A DNA stretch of 7,294 nt from Rhizobiaceae bacterium UBA1291 (lineage in GTDB: Bacteria > Pseudomonadota > Alphaproteobacteria > Rhizobiales > Rhizobiaceae), in the NCBI GenBank assembly GCA_002307905.1, contig DBUL01000184.1:2761-10054 (forward strand), read 5' to 3'. The notes beneath the pieces are model-generated. The model saw only the letters and a program-made list of their open reading frames with translations. It did no database searches and was not told the origin of the DNA. A program made the translations under genes and the position numbers. Position 1 is the stretch's first letter; each line of letters opens with the position of its first letter. Below, in pieces: positions 1 to 5,466 of this stretch.

Positions 1-271
1 GCAGCCGCTTTTCGATACGGTCCGCGGCAATGTCAAAGGCGATCTGCGGATCATTGGCCGAGCCGGTGGCCTGCAGATTGGCACCGGCGTCGATGTGCAA
101 CAGGCAATCCGCGACGAACTGCGCTGCACCAGCGGCCGACTTGGTCACCGTGATCTGGCCCGAATACCCTCCGTCGAAGTATTTCGTGACGGCCTCTTCG
201 ACCCGCGTCCCGATTTTCTGTCGGAAGGCATCGCCGATTTCCATATGTTTGCCGGATACACGAACACTCAT
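1..271 (-). CDS. hpf: Ribosome hibernation promoting factor HPF (N-terminal part, cut by window start)
   Basis: Seen: an open reading frame runs from an ATG at 271 off the left edge, giving 90 codons with no stop. The protein begins MSVRVSGKHMEIGDAFRQKI and continues with a segment ending in ITVTKS, typical of the beta-alpha-beta ribosome-binding domain of the HPF/RaiA/YfiA family. A GAAGGG ribosome binding site lies about 8 bases before the ATG. Known: HPF binds the 30S decoding centre and blocks tRNA and mRNA binding. Long forms also have a C-terminal domain that joins 70S ribosomes into 100S dimers in stationary phase or starvation. Alphaproteobacteria generally carry the long form (about 190 residues), so the dimerisation half probably lies outside the window. 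Context: it follows rpoN, as in E. coli, where ptsN comes next. It has its own long leader, so it may be transcribed separately from rpoN. Confidence 0.93.
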   Translation of the reverse strand, partial: MSVRVSGKHMEIGDAFRQKIGTRVEEAVTKYFDGGYSGQITVTKSAAGAAQFVADCLLHIDAGANLQATGSANDPQIAFDIAADRIEKRL

Positions 272-294
272 GGCGTTTCCCTTCTTATCATTGG

Positions 295-318
295 TTGGCG
301 TTGATCAGTTTACGCCAA
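295..318 (-). promoter_or_regulatory. Inverted repeat just upstream of the hpf ribosome binding site
   Basis: TTGGCGT (295-301) and ACGCCAA (312-318) are perfect 7-base arms around a 10-base centre that contains the palindrome TGATCA. In the hpf transcript this would fold into a hairpin ending about 23 bases before the start codon, next to the GAAGGG ribosome binding site. It could be a regulator binding site or an RNA structure that tunes translation. The role is inferred; the symmetry is seen directly. Confidence 0.4.
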
Positions 319-431
319 GCCCTTTCCGCATCCAAGCTTTTCAAGCGCTAATGTCGGGTTCGTGTTCTGTGTGCCGGGCGTTGGCTGGGGATAAGTTGGA
401 ACGTCTGTGTACCGGTATCGATCGGGGCGGG

Positions 432-460
432 CTTCTAGCCTTGCCATTTCCAAAAGTCAA
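432..460 (-). promoter_or_regulatory. Candidate sigma-70-type promoter for hpf
   Basis: On the minus strand, TTGACT (460-455) is separated by exactly 17 bases from TAGAAG (437-432). The first box matches the housekeeping -35 consensus at five of six positions and the second matches the -10 at four of six. Transcription from here would start near 425 and give an hpf leader of roughly 150 bases. This is inferred from motif matching only. Confidence 0.42.
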
Positions 461-504
461 CGCCTTCTTAACCTTTCCTCAACCTGGGCGGCGTTTGCAC
501 AATC

Positions 505-2076
505 CTAAATTGCCGCAACTTTGGCCATCGCCCGCTTCTCGCGGCGACGGTGTACCGATGATGGTATATTCATCGCTTCGCGGTATTTTGCCACGGTCCG
601 GCGCGCCAGATCCACGCCGGTCGATTTCAGCGTGTGCACGATGTCGTCGTCCGACAATACGGCATCCGCACTTTCCTGGGCGATCATGGTGCGGATCCGG
701 TGCCGCACCGCCTCGGCCGAGTGATTGTCGCCGCCTTCAGCCGAATTGATCGAGACGCTGAAGAAATACTTGAGCTCGAACAGCCCGCGCGGGGTCAGCA
801 TGTATTTGTTCGACGTCACCCGGCTGACCGTGGATTCATGCATTTTGATCGCATCGGCCACTGTCTTGAGGTTGAGCGGCCGCAAGTGGTCGACACCGTA
901 CCGGAGGAAGGCGTCCTGTTGCCGGACGATCTCGCTCGCCACCTTGACGATCGTGCGGGCGCGCTGGTCGAGGCTACGCGTCAGCCAGTTGGCATTCTGC
1001 AGGCATTCCGACAGGAAAGCCTGGTCCTTGTCGGAGGCCTTGCTGCCCTTGCCGACGGCTGTCACGTAGTTCTGGTTGATCAGAATGCGGGGCAGGGCGT
1101 CGGAATTGAGTTCGACACGCCAGCTGCCGTCCGGTGCGGGGCGCACATCGATGTCCGGAATGACGGATTCGAGGATGGTATTTTCAAATCCGCTGCCCGG
1201 CTTCGGGTTGAGCTTGCGGATCTCGGACAGCATGTCGATGAGATCTTCCTCATCGACCCCACAAAGCTTCTTGAGACTGCAGAAATCGCGTTTGGCGAGC
1301 AGTTCGAGGTTATCGACCAGCGCCTGCATGGCTGGATCGAGCCGATTGCGCTGGCTCAGCTGGATTGAAAGGCACTCGCTCAAGGAACGGGCAAATATGC
1401 CGGGCGGATCAAGGCCCTGTAGCGTTTCCAGAACGGCTGACACGTGCTCGGGTGCCTCGCCGAGGCGCGCGGCGATCTCGCGCAGATCGACGCGCAGGTA
1501 GCCGGCCTCATCGAGATGATCGGTAAGGACCGCGGCGATCAGGCGATCGCCCGGCTTGGCAAGGGCGAAAGGAAACTGCTGATTGAGGTGGTCCCGGATG
1601 CTGATCTGGCCCGCGACGAAATCGTCGAGATCGTAACTGTCCCCCGATTCCGATCCGCCCCCGGGCATGGACTTCCATTGGCCAAGCAGTTCCGGGGCGT
1701 CCGCGCGTATGGCTGTGCCCTCGTCGGATAGTGCAGCATCGAAATTAGCATCGAGGCGGTCGTTGAGGCTGTTTCCGTGGCCAGGCTCGTACCATTCGCT
1801 GTCAAGGGAGGCGCTCGACCCGCCGCCTTCCTCACCGGAGCTGCTTTCGTTCTGGGTGGCGGAAGACATCTCGTCACCGCCATTGGTCCGCGGCTCAGCC
1901 GCTTGTTCCCCCTCATCCGTGGCCATATCGAGCAACGGGTTCTTCTCCACCTCCTGCGAGATGAAGCTCATCAGCTCGAGATGGGTCATCTGCAGCAACT
2001 GGATGGATTGCATCAGTTGCGGTGTCATGACCAGGGACTGATGCTGGCGCAGGAACAGGTTGGCCGACAAAGCCAT
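505..2076 (-). CDS. rpoN: RNA polymerase sigma-54 factor RpoN
   Basis: This 523-residue protein is full length for the family. Seen: residues 1-50 form the glutamine- and leucine-rich activator-interacting region I (for example QLMQSIQLLQM). Residues about 51-150 are acidic and rich in Ser/Gly, the poorly conserved region II. The core-binding domain follows, with GLDPPGIFAR at 221-230. A helix-turn-helix lies at about 402-426 (TVADAIKMHESTVSRV). The diagnostic RpoN box ARRTVAKYRE is at 491-500 and reads the -24 promoter element. Known: sigma-54 directs RNA polymerase to -24/-12 promoters that need AAA+ activators (NtrC, NifA, DctD), controlling nitrogen assimilation, nitrogen fixation and dicarboxylate uptake in rhizobia. 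The ATG start gives the conserved MALSANLFLRQ opening. Its nearest purine-rich ribosome binding site (AGGGGA, 2096-2091) is 14 bases away, unusually far. It lies 152 bases downstream of lptB, in the usual lpt-rpoN-hpf order. Confidence 0.98.
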   Translation of the reverse strand: MALSANLFLRQHQSLVMTPQLMQSIQLLQMTHLELMSFISQEVEKNPLLDMATDEGEQAAEPRTNGGDEMSSATQNESSSGEEGGGSSASLDSEWYEPGHGNSLNDRLDANFDAALSDEGTAIRADAPELLGQWKSMPGGGSESGDSYDLDDFVAGQISIRDHLNQQFPFALAKPGDRLIAAVLTDHLDEAGYLRVDLREIAARLGEAPEHVSAVLETLQGLDPPGIFARSLSECLSIQLSQRNRLDPAMQALVDNLELLAKRDFCSLKKLCGVDEEDLIDMLSEIRKLNPKPGSGFENTILESVIPDIDVRPAPDGSWRVELNSDALPRILINQNYVTAVGKGSKASDKDQAFLSECLQNANWLTRSLDQRARTIVKVASEIVRQQDAFLRYGVDHLRPLNLKTVADAIKMHESTVSRVTSNKYMLTPRGLFELKYFFSVSINSAEGGDNHSAEAVRHRIRTMIAQESADAVLSDDDIVHTLKSTGVDLARRTVAKYREAMNIPSSVHRRREKRAMAKVAAI

Positions 2077-2108
2077 GACGGACGCGAAACTCCCCTATAT
2101 TCCCTCGG

Positions 2109-2136
2109 AATTCCCTGCGTGATGTCGCGGGGAATT
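2109..2136 (-). promoter_or_regulatory. Long inverted repeat in the rpoN leader
   Basis: AATTCCCTGCG (2109-2119) and CGCGGGGAATT (2126-2136) are complementary 11-base arms with one mismatched position, around a 6-base centre. The element ends 33 bases before the rpoN ATG, just upstream of the AGGGGA ribosome binding site. A related GGGAAT repeat follows directly on the minus strand. It is too long and regular to dismiss as chance, but it lacks the T-run of a terminator. It may be a protein operator (11-6-11 spacing) or an RNA hairpin. The function is inferred. Confidence 0.5.
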
Positions 2137-2158
2137 GCGTTGAAATCCACTTGGCCCA

Positions 2159-2187
2159 AAAATTGCTTTTTTGCGAGGTTTGGTCAA
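2159..2187 (-). promoter_or_regulatory. Weak candidate promoter between lptB and rpoN
   Basis: On the minus strand TTGACC (2187-2182) is a good -35 match. At 17 bases spacing the -10 position reads AATTTT (2164-2159), a poor match. Between them lies an A-rich run facing a T-rich run (AAAAAAGCAATTTTT), which would make the DNA curved or easily opened. The 152-base gap makes a separate rpoN promoter plausible, but this assignment is tentative. Confidence 0.22.
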
Positions 2188-2228
2188 GCCGAACCGTCGG
2201 GCGCGGGCGCAATTCTTAAGTAGGGGGG

Positions 2229-3041
2229 TCAGAGGCTGAATTTGTCGCCCAGATAGAGGCGGCGCACGTCCGGATTATTGACAATGTCGTTGGCGCGCCC
2301 GTGGGTGAGCACTTCTCCGGCGTGGATGATGTAGGCGCGGTCGATCAGCCCGAGGGTTTCGCGGACATTGTGATCCGTGATCAGCACGCCGATGCCGCGG
2401 GCCGTCAGGTGACGGACGAGGTTCTGGATGTCGGATACCGATATTGGATCGACGCCGGCGAAGGGCTCATCGAGCAACATGAAGGTCGGATCGGTCGCAA
2501 GTGCGCGGGCAATTTCGAGGCGGCGGCGTTCGCCACCCGAAAGGGCCACGGCGGGCGCCTTGCGCAGCTTCTCGATGTGGAATTCGTTGAGCAGCTCGTC
2601 GAGCTTGGCATCGCGTTTCTGGCGGTCGTTCTCATGCAGTTCGAGAACCGCCCGGATATTCTCCTCGACCGTCAGCCCACGGAAGATGGAAGCCTCCTGC
2701 GGGAGATAGCCCACGCCAAGACGCGCGCGCCGATACATTGGCATCCCGGTGACTTCATTGCCGTTGATCGCGATGGTGCCCGCGTCGACCGGAACGAGGC
2801 CGGTGATCATGTAGAAGCAGGTCGTCTTGCCGGCACCGTTCGGGCCGAGAAGGCCGACCGCCTCACCGCGCCGCACGACAAGCGAAACGCCGTTGACGAC
2901 GCGCCGGGCGTTATAGCTCTTGGTCAGGCCATGAGCGATCAGCGTGCCTTCGTAGCGCGTCTTGTCCAGGCGCGTTTCCGCGGGCTTAGGCTGCGGCGCC
3001 GGCTTTGCGCCGATCAGGTCTGAGACGACGGGAATCTTCAC
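2229..3041 (-). CDS. lptB: LPS export ABC transporter ATP-binding protein LptB
   Basis: Role: LptB is the cytoplasmic ATPase that pairs with LptF and LptG to pull lipopolysaccharide from the inner membrane onto the LptC-LptA bridge. Seen in the 270-residue protein: Walker A GPNGAGKT at 66-73, Q-loop YLPQEAS around Gln115, signature LSGGE at 167-171, Walker B FMLLDE at 187-192 with catalytic Glu192, and the H-loop histidine in ITDHN at 224. The LptB-type stretch GVDPISVSDIQNLV after Walker B separates it from amino-acid importer ATPases. All ATPase residues are intact. It is about 30 residues longer than E. coli LptB because of an N-terminal tail rich in Pro, Lys and Ala. The start is GTG, with no strong ribosome binding site, 19 bases after the lptA stop, so translational coupling is likely. 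The tail has no other obvious start before the conserved domain at about residue 33. Confidence 0.97.
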   Translation of the reverse strand: MKIPVVSDLIGAKPAPQPKPAETRLDKTRYEGTLIAHGLTKSYNARRVVNGVSLVVRRGEAVGLLGPNGAGKTTCFYMITGLVPVDAGTIAINGNEVTGMPMYRRARLGVGYLPQEASIFRGLTVEENIRAVLELHENDRQKRDAKLDELLNEFHIEKLRKAPAVALSGGERRRLEIARALATDPTFMLLDEPFAGVDPISVSDIQNLVRHLTARGIGVLITDHNVRETLGLIDRAYIIHAGEVLTHGRANDIVNNPDVRRLYLGDKFSL

Positions 3042-3060
3042 GTTGGGGCCGATGCTGCTA

Positions 3061-3615
3061 CTATTTCTTCTGGGACTTAGGATCGAGCTGGATCTGAACT
3101 CGGCCGCCGCAGCTATCGAGCTTCGCCTCCCCGGAATTCATCTGCACTGTCAGCTTGCAGCCGACGAAGACATTCTGGCCTTCCGAGAGCACGACCCGAT
3201 CGCCCTCCAGCACAAAGATCTGAGAGTCGAGATTGAACGTACCCTTGTCCGCCGTCGCTTGCTGTGTTCCCGAAGACAGGAAAACCTTGTCGGTCACGTC
3301 GATCTTTTCGATATCGGCATTGCCGCCGGTGACACTGGTGCCTTCGCCGCGGTAGTGCACGGTCATGTTGCCGGACTGCAGCGTGGTCGTGCCCTGCACG
3401 ACCTTGACATTGCCGGAGAACAGCGCGGTCTTTTCCTGCTCACGAATCTCCAGCGCATCGCTCTCGATCTGGATCGGCTGATCGTTTGAAAGCTTGAGGC
3501 CGTTCAGATTGCTGTTGGTCGCCTGGGCGAATGCAGCCGGGGAGACGCTCATGAGCGCCAGGCCCGTTGCGATCAACAGGCCCGTCGGCAGAAGAGATGT
3601 GCGTTCGAAAATCAT
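3061..3615 (-). CDS. lptA: Periplasmic LPS bridge protein LptA
   Basis: Role: LptA (OstA/YhbN family) polymerises head to tail across the periplasm and passes lipopolysaccharide from LptC to LptD in the outer membrane. Seen: an N-terminal signal peptide with the hydrophobic stretch LLPTGLLIATGLALMSV and a likely cleavage after AFA at residue 30. The beta-jellyroll domain (about 48-160) begins with QPIQIESDALEIREQEKTALF, of which the piece ALFSGNVKVVQG is typical of the family. The C-terminal tail holds Cys153 and Cys169, a possible periplasmic disulfide, and ends in a Lys/Gln-rich stretch. Start choice: ATG at 3615 gives a normal signal peptide and 184 residues. A longer frame beginning with TTG at 3633 overlaps the lptC stop (TTGA) and would add six residues. 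Either start keeps the gene tightly coupled to lptC. Confidence 0.92.
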   Translation of the reverse strand: MIFERTSLLPTGLLIATGLALMSVSPAAFAQATNSNLNGLKLSNDQPIQIESDALEIREQEKTALFSGNVKVVQGTTTLQSGNMTVHYRGEGTSVTGGNADIEKIDVTDKVFLSSGTQQATADKGTFNLDSQIFVLEGDRVVLSEGQNVFVGCKLTVQMNSGEAKLDSCGGRVQIQLDPKSQKK

Positions 3616-3629
3616 GGCTGGCCCGGCTC

Positions 3630-4295
3630 TCAATTGCCCGTTTTGCGGATGGCGGACGGTTCGATGTTCACCCGAACGGCGCCCTTAAAACTGATGATGC
3701 GTCCCTTATCCGTTATCTTGAGCGACTGTGCAACAATGGACGCTTCATCAGCCTTGATTGAGACCGGCTCGTTCGTCTCCATCTTGCCGCCCTTGATATC
3801 GAGATGCGCAGACTGGAAACGGGCTTCGATGCCGGTTGAAAGCTTGATGGTGAAGGGCTTGTCCATGTCGAGGAGATCGGAAGAGCGGTCGAAGATGCCG
3901 CTGAGCGCCTCTACCCGGGCGATGATCTTGTCATCCAACGGCACTGCAGCGGCGATGGTTTCAAGGGTGATCATATTGGGGTTCTTGATGTCTTGAAGTG
4001 CCCGTTCGGCGCGCATCGAATAGCTGATGCCGTCTTCGTTTCGCCCTGCGATCGCCGGTTTTTCCATCACGACCTTGCCGTTCTCGATCTTGGCCGAGGC
4101 AATTTGCAGGTTTTCCGGCAGAAAAGCCCGGACCACCGAAACGGCGACGAACGCCAGCGAGATGAGTAGGGCAGTAACAGGAAGCAGGATTTTTAGCCGC
4201 TTGACCCGCGCGGAATGGCTGACTGCAAGGCGATAGGCATCGCCGTCTGGCCGGCCGCCAGCGGTCGTCGCACTATGGTCTACGCGATTCAGCAT
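3630..4295 (-). CDS. lptC: LPS export membrane anchor LptC
   Basis: Role: LptC is a bitopic inner-membrane protein that takes lipopolysaccharide from LptB2FG and delivers it to LptA. Seen (221 residues from the chosen start): a cytoplasmic N-terminus of about 34 residues ending in the basic stretch SARVKRLK, one transmembrane helix at about 35-56 (ILLPVTALLISLAFVAVSVV), then a periplasmic beta-rich domain. That domain includes ISYSMRAERALQD and, near the end, SLKITDKGRIISFKGAVRV, which fit the LptC/YrbK family. Homology is weaker than for LptB, but position just before lptA and lptB supports the call. Start choice: ATG at 4295 begins MLNRVDHSA, which resembles rhizobial LptC starts as I remember them. 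The same frame stays open to an ATG at 4355 (20 more residues), which lacks a visible ribosome binding site. The stop at 3630 abuts lptA. Confidence 0.9.
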   Translation of the reverse strand: MLNRVDHSATTAGGRPDGDAYRLAVSHSARVKRLKILLPVTALLISLAFVAVSVVRAFLPENLQIASAKIENGKVVMEKPAIAGRNEDGISYSMRAERALQDIKNPNMITLETIAAAVPLDDKIIARVEALSGIFDRSSDLLDMDKPFTIKLSTGIEARFQSAHLDIKGGKMETNEPVSIKADEASIVAQSLKITDKGRIISFKGAVRVNIEPSAIRKTGN

Positions 4296-4409
4296 ATGTG
4301 AAGCCTGTTCGGGTTGGCCCGCCCGGAAACGCATGGGGAGTAATCCGGCTGACATTTCGCATTATTGCATTCGCTTGCCAATATGGAAATTGCGGCAGCG
4401 AATACAAGC

Positions 4410-4448
4410 AGGAGCCGTAGCACCGGAGACGTGACGTCGCTGGCTCCT
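4410..4448. repeat. Nested inverted repeats between lptC and ihfB
   Basis: Outer arms AGGAGCC (4410-4416) and GGCTCCT (4442-4448) are perfectly complementary. Inside them lies the near-perfect palindrome GACGTGACGTC (4428-4438), two 5-base arms around a single base. An AGC/GCT pair extends the outer stem. This could be an operator for a dimeric regulator or part of a folded transcript. Function unknown. Confidence 0.35.
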
Positions 4449-4524
4449 TCATGTCTCACTCGAATGCTCAAGATGTCGCCATACGAGCGTGACGGTTGAT
4501 TATCGCGCGACATTGTGGTGTTTT

Positions 4525-4556
4525 ACCGGCGGCCGAGCGGATCGCCTCGGGCCGGT
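4525..4556. repeat. Bulged GC-rich hairpin upstream of ihfB
   Basis: Left arm ACCGGC-gg-CCGAG and right arm CTCGG-GCCGGT pair over 11 base pairs, with one two-base bulge, and the loop region can pair a little further. On the plus strand the stem is followed by TTAAGTTGTT, which is T-rich but not a true T-run. It could be a weak terminator, possibly left over from a displaced upstream gene, or a leader structure. It lies 11 bases before the candidate ihfB -35 box. Confidence 0.35.
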
Positions 4557-4567
4557 TAAGTTGTTCC

Positions 4568-4596
4568 TTGACGGTGCTTTTTCGGTTTGGCACGTT
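4568..4596 (+). promoter_or_regulatory. Candidate promoter for ihfB
   Basis: CTTGACG at 4567-4573 matches the alphaproteobacterial -35 consensus CTTGAC well. At 17 bases spacing the -10 position reads CACGTT, a poor match. The placement, about 40 bases before the ihfB start, is suitable. Confidence is limited by the weak -10 box. Confidence 0.3.
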
Positions 4597-4637
4597 TGGA
4601 GCGATCAAGGTTCTAGTCAACCATTCAGGGGGCGCGC

Positions 4638-4940
4638 GTGATCAAGTCGGAACTGGTGCAGATTGTCGCGGCGCGTAACCCGCATCTCTACCATCGTGAC
4701 GTGGAAAATATCGTCAATGCGGTGCTGGACGAGATCACCGACGCGCTAGCGGCGGGCAATCGCGTCGAGTTGCGAGGCTTCGGCGCATTTTCCGTGAAGA
4801 ACCGTCCCTCGCGGTCGGGGCGCAATCCGCGCACCGGCGAGACCGTCTTCGTCGAAGAGAAGTGGGTCCCGTTCTTCAAAACCGGCAAGGAATTGCGCGA
4901 GCGGCTCAATCCCGGCATGGCTGACGAAGGCGACGAATAA
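4638..4940 (+). CDS. ihfB: Integration host factor beta subunit
   Basis: Role: IHF-beta (HimD) forms a heterodimer with IHF-alpha, binds specific DNA sites and bends them sharply. It assists sigma-54 promoters, recombination, replication and nucleoid organisation. Seen: 100 residues, the normal size. The helical dimer domain at 1-40 opens with [10 protein letters not shown]. The DNA-contacting signature [20 protein letters not shown] starts at 46. The intercalating proline is Pro64 in the GRNPRTG turn, at the tip of the beta arm. The C-terminal helix includes [12 protein letters not shown]. The divergent arm and the YHRDVENIV segment favour IHF-beta over HU or IHF-alpha. The start is GTG, preceded by a strong AGGGGG ribosome binding site (4627-4632) with 5 bases spacing. 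Context: it is divergent from the lpt-rpoN operon, and lapA follows after 111 bases, as is usual. Confidence 0.96.
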   Translation: MIKSELVQIVAARNPHLYHRDVENIVNAVLDEITDALAAGNRVELRGFGAFSVKNRPSRSGRNPRTGETVFVEEKWVPFFKTGKELRERLNPGMADEGDE

Positions 4941-4966
4941 GCGATTGCTGGCCCGGACCGATTGAA

Positions 4967-5036
4967 AAGCCCCTGACCGGGCTTAACTTGTAGGCACCCG
5001 CCGACCTCAGGGCGGGGTGTATGGCGGTGAGCCGCC
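4967..5036 (+). promoter_or_regulatory. Three consecutive hairpins in the ihfB-lapA spacer
   Basis: The spacer can fold into AAGCCC/GGGCTT (4967-4972 with 4979-4984), CACCCGCC/GGCGGGGTG (4995-5002 with 5011-5019, one bulged G) and GGCGG/CCGCC (5023-5027 with 5032-5036). The last lies directly before the AGGAG ribosome binding site of lapA (5038-5042). None has a clear T-run. They could slow transcription, stabilise the ihfB mRNA end or limit lapA translation. The role is inferred. Confidence 0.35.
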
Positions 5037-5051
5037 TAGGAGTAATGCGCT

Positions 5052-5396
5052 ATGGTCAAGAAAGTGGTCAGTCTGGTTGTCTTCATCCCCCTCGCGATCG
5101 TGCTGATCGTGCTGTCGGTCGCCAACCGACAGGCCGTAACGCTCGCGCTCAATCCCTTCAAACCGGACGACGCGCTCTTGTCGCTTACCGCCCCATTCTT
5201 CGTCTTCCTGTTTCTGGCGCTGATGCTCGGCCTGCTGCTCGGCTCGGCAGCGACTTGGCTCGCCCAGGGCAAGTATCGCAAGAAGGCGCGCGCCGAAACC
5301 CGCCAGGCGGTGCGCTGGCAAGCGGAAGCAGACCGTCAAAAGGGTCGCGCCGAACAACTGGCCAGTCAGGGATTGCCGCAGATATCGGCGAAGTGA
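5052..5396 (+). CDS. lapA: LapA-domain (DUF1049) small inner-membrane protein
   Basis: Seen: 114 residues with two hydrophobic helices, at about 5-23 (VVSLVVFIPLAIVLIVLSV) and 45-68 (LTAPFFVFLFLALMLGLLLG), joined by a short loop containing NPF. A charged cytoplasmic tail at about 75-106, rich in Arg, Lys, Glu, Gln and Ala, probably forms a coiled coil. This layout, with the A-N-R-Q-x-V-T motif after the first helix, matches the LapA/YciS family. Known: in E. coli LapA acts with LapB (YciM) to control LpxC turnover and so the balance of lipopolysaccharide synthesis; whether rhizobial relatives do this is not established. An AGGAG ribosome binding site lies 9 bases before the ATG. It follows ihfB, the conserved pairing also seen in E. 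coli (ihfB-lapA-lapB), but no lapB is present here. Confidence 0.85.
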   Translation: MVKKVVSLVVFIPLAIVLIVLSVANRQAVTLALNPFKPDDALLSLTAPFFVFLFLALMLGLLLGSAATWLAQGKYRKKARAETRQAVRWQAEADRQKGRAEQLASQGLPQISAK

Positions 5397-5430
5397 CACT
5401 GCAGCACGAACCGGGCGACACAGGGGAGAC

Positions 5431-5466
5431 GTGAAAGCGCTTTTCCCTGCTGTTCTGCGGTGCTAA
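5431..5466 (+). other. Orphan ribosome binding site and 11-codon mini-ORF after lapA
   Basis: A strong AGGGGAG (5422-5428) precedes GTG at 5431, which opens an 11-codon frame ending at TAA 5464-5466. The 5' end of this frame contains the perfect palindrome AAAGCGCTTT (5434-5443). It could be the stub of a lost downstream gene (trpF is usual after lapA in Rhizobiaceae), a leader peptide, or chance. I do not claim it as a gene. Confidence 0.2.

Larger units (their letters stand above)
272..504 (-). other. Intergenic leader between rpoN and hpf
   Basis: This 233-base gap contains no plausible gene. It holds a sigma-70-like promoter at 432-460 and a 7-base-pair inverted repeat at 295-318, both oriented to serve hpf. 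I see no clear rho-independent terminator after the rpoN stop codon, so read-through from rpoN into hpf remains possible. Confidence 0.6.
4296..4637. other. Divergent intergenic region between lptC and ihfB
   Basis: This 342-base region separates two divergently transcribed arms and must hold the control sites for at least ihfB and probably the lptC operon. It contains a nested dyad at 4410-4448, a bulged GC-rich hairpin at 4525-4556 and a -35-like element at 4568. I found no convincing sigma-70 promoter for lptC on the minus strand. Several short open frames exist, but none has a good ribosome binding site or a recognisable product. Confidence 0.6.

Noticed and set aside
360..385. Possible -24/-12 (sigma-54) promoter for hpf on the minus strand, containing GGCACACAGAACAC
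   Set aside because: The -24 half is acceptable, but the invariant GC of the -12 half is replaced by AC, so it does not meet the consensus.
30..749. A 239-codon plus-strand frame spanning hpf, the leader and the end of rpoN
   Set aside because: It overlaps two well-supported minus-strand genes, has no domain signature and is rich in Pro, Ser, Arg and Cys, as expected of a shadow frame.
634..1368. A 244-codon plus-strand frame inside rpoN
   Set aside because: It is antisense to the conserved core of RpoN, and no family resemblance was seen.
4485..4505. Possible IHF binding site (AATCAA on the minus strand) upstream of ihfB, suggesting autoregulation
   Set aside because: The second half of the consensus (TTR after four bases) is missing.
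4289..4513. A 74-codon minus-strand frame in the lptC upstream region with a hydrophobic stretch followed by Cys
   Set aside because: It lacks a ribosome binding site and a proper lipobox, and overlaps the lptC start in another frame. The hydrophobic run may be chance.
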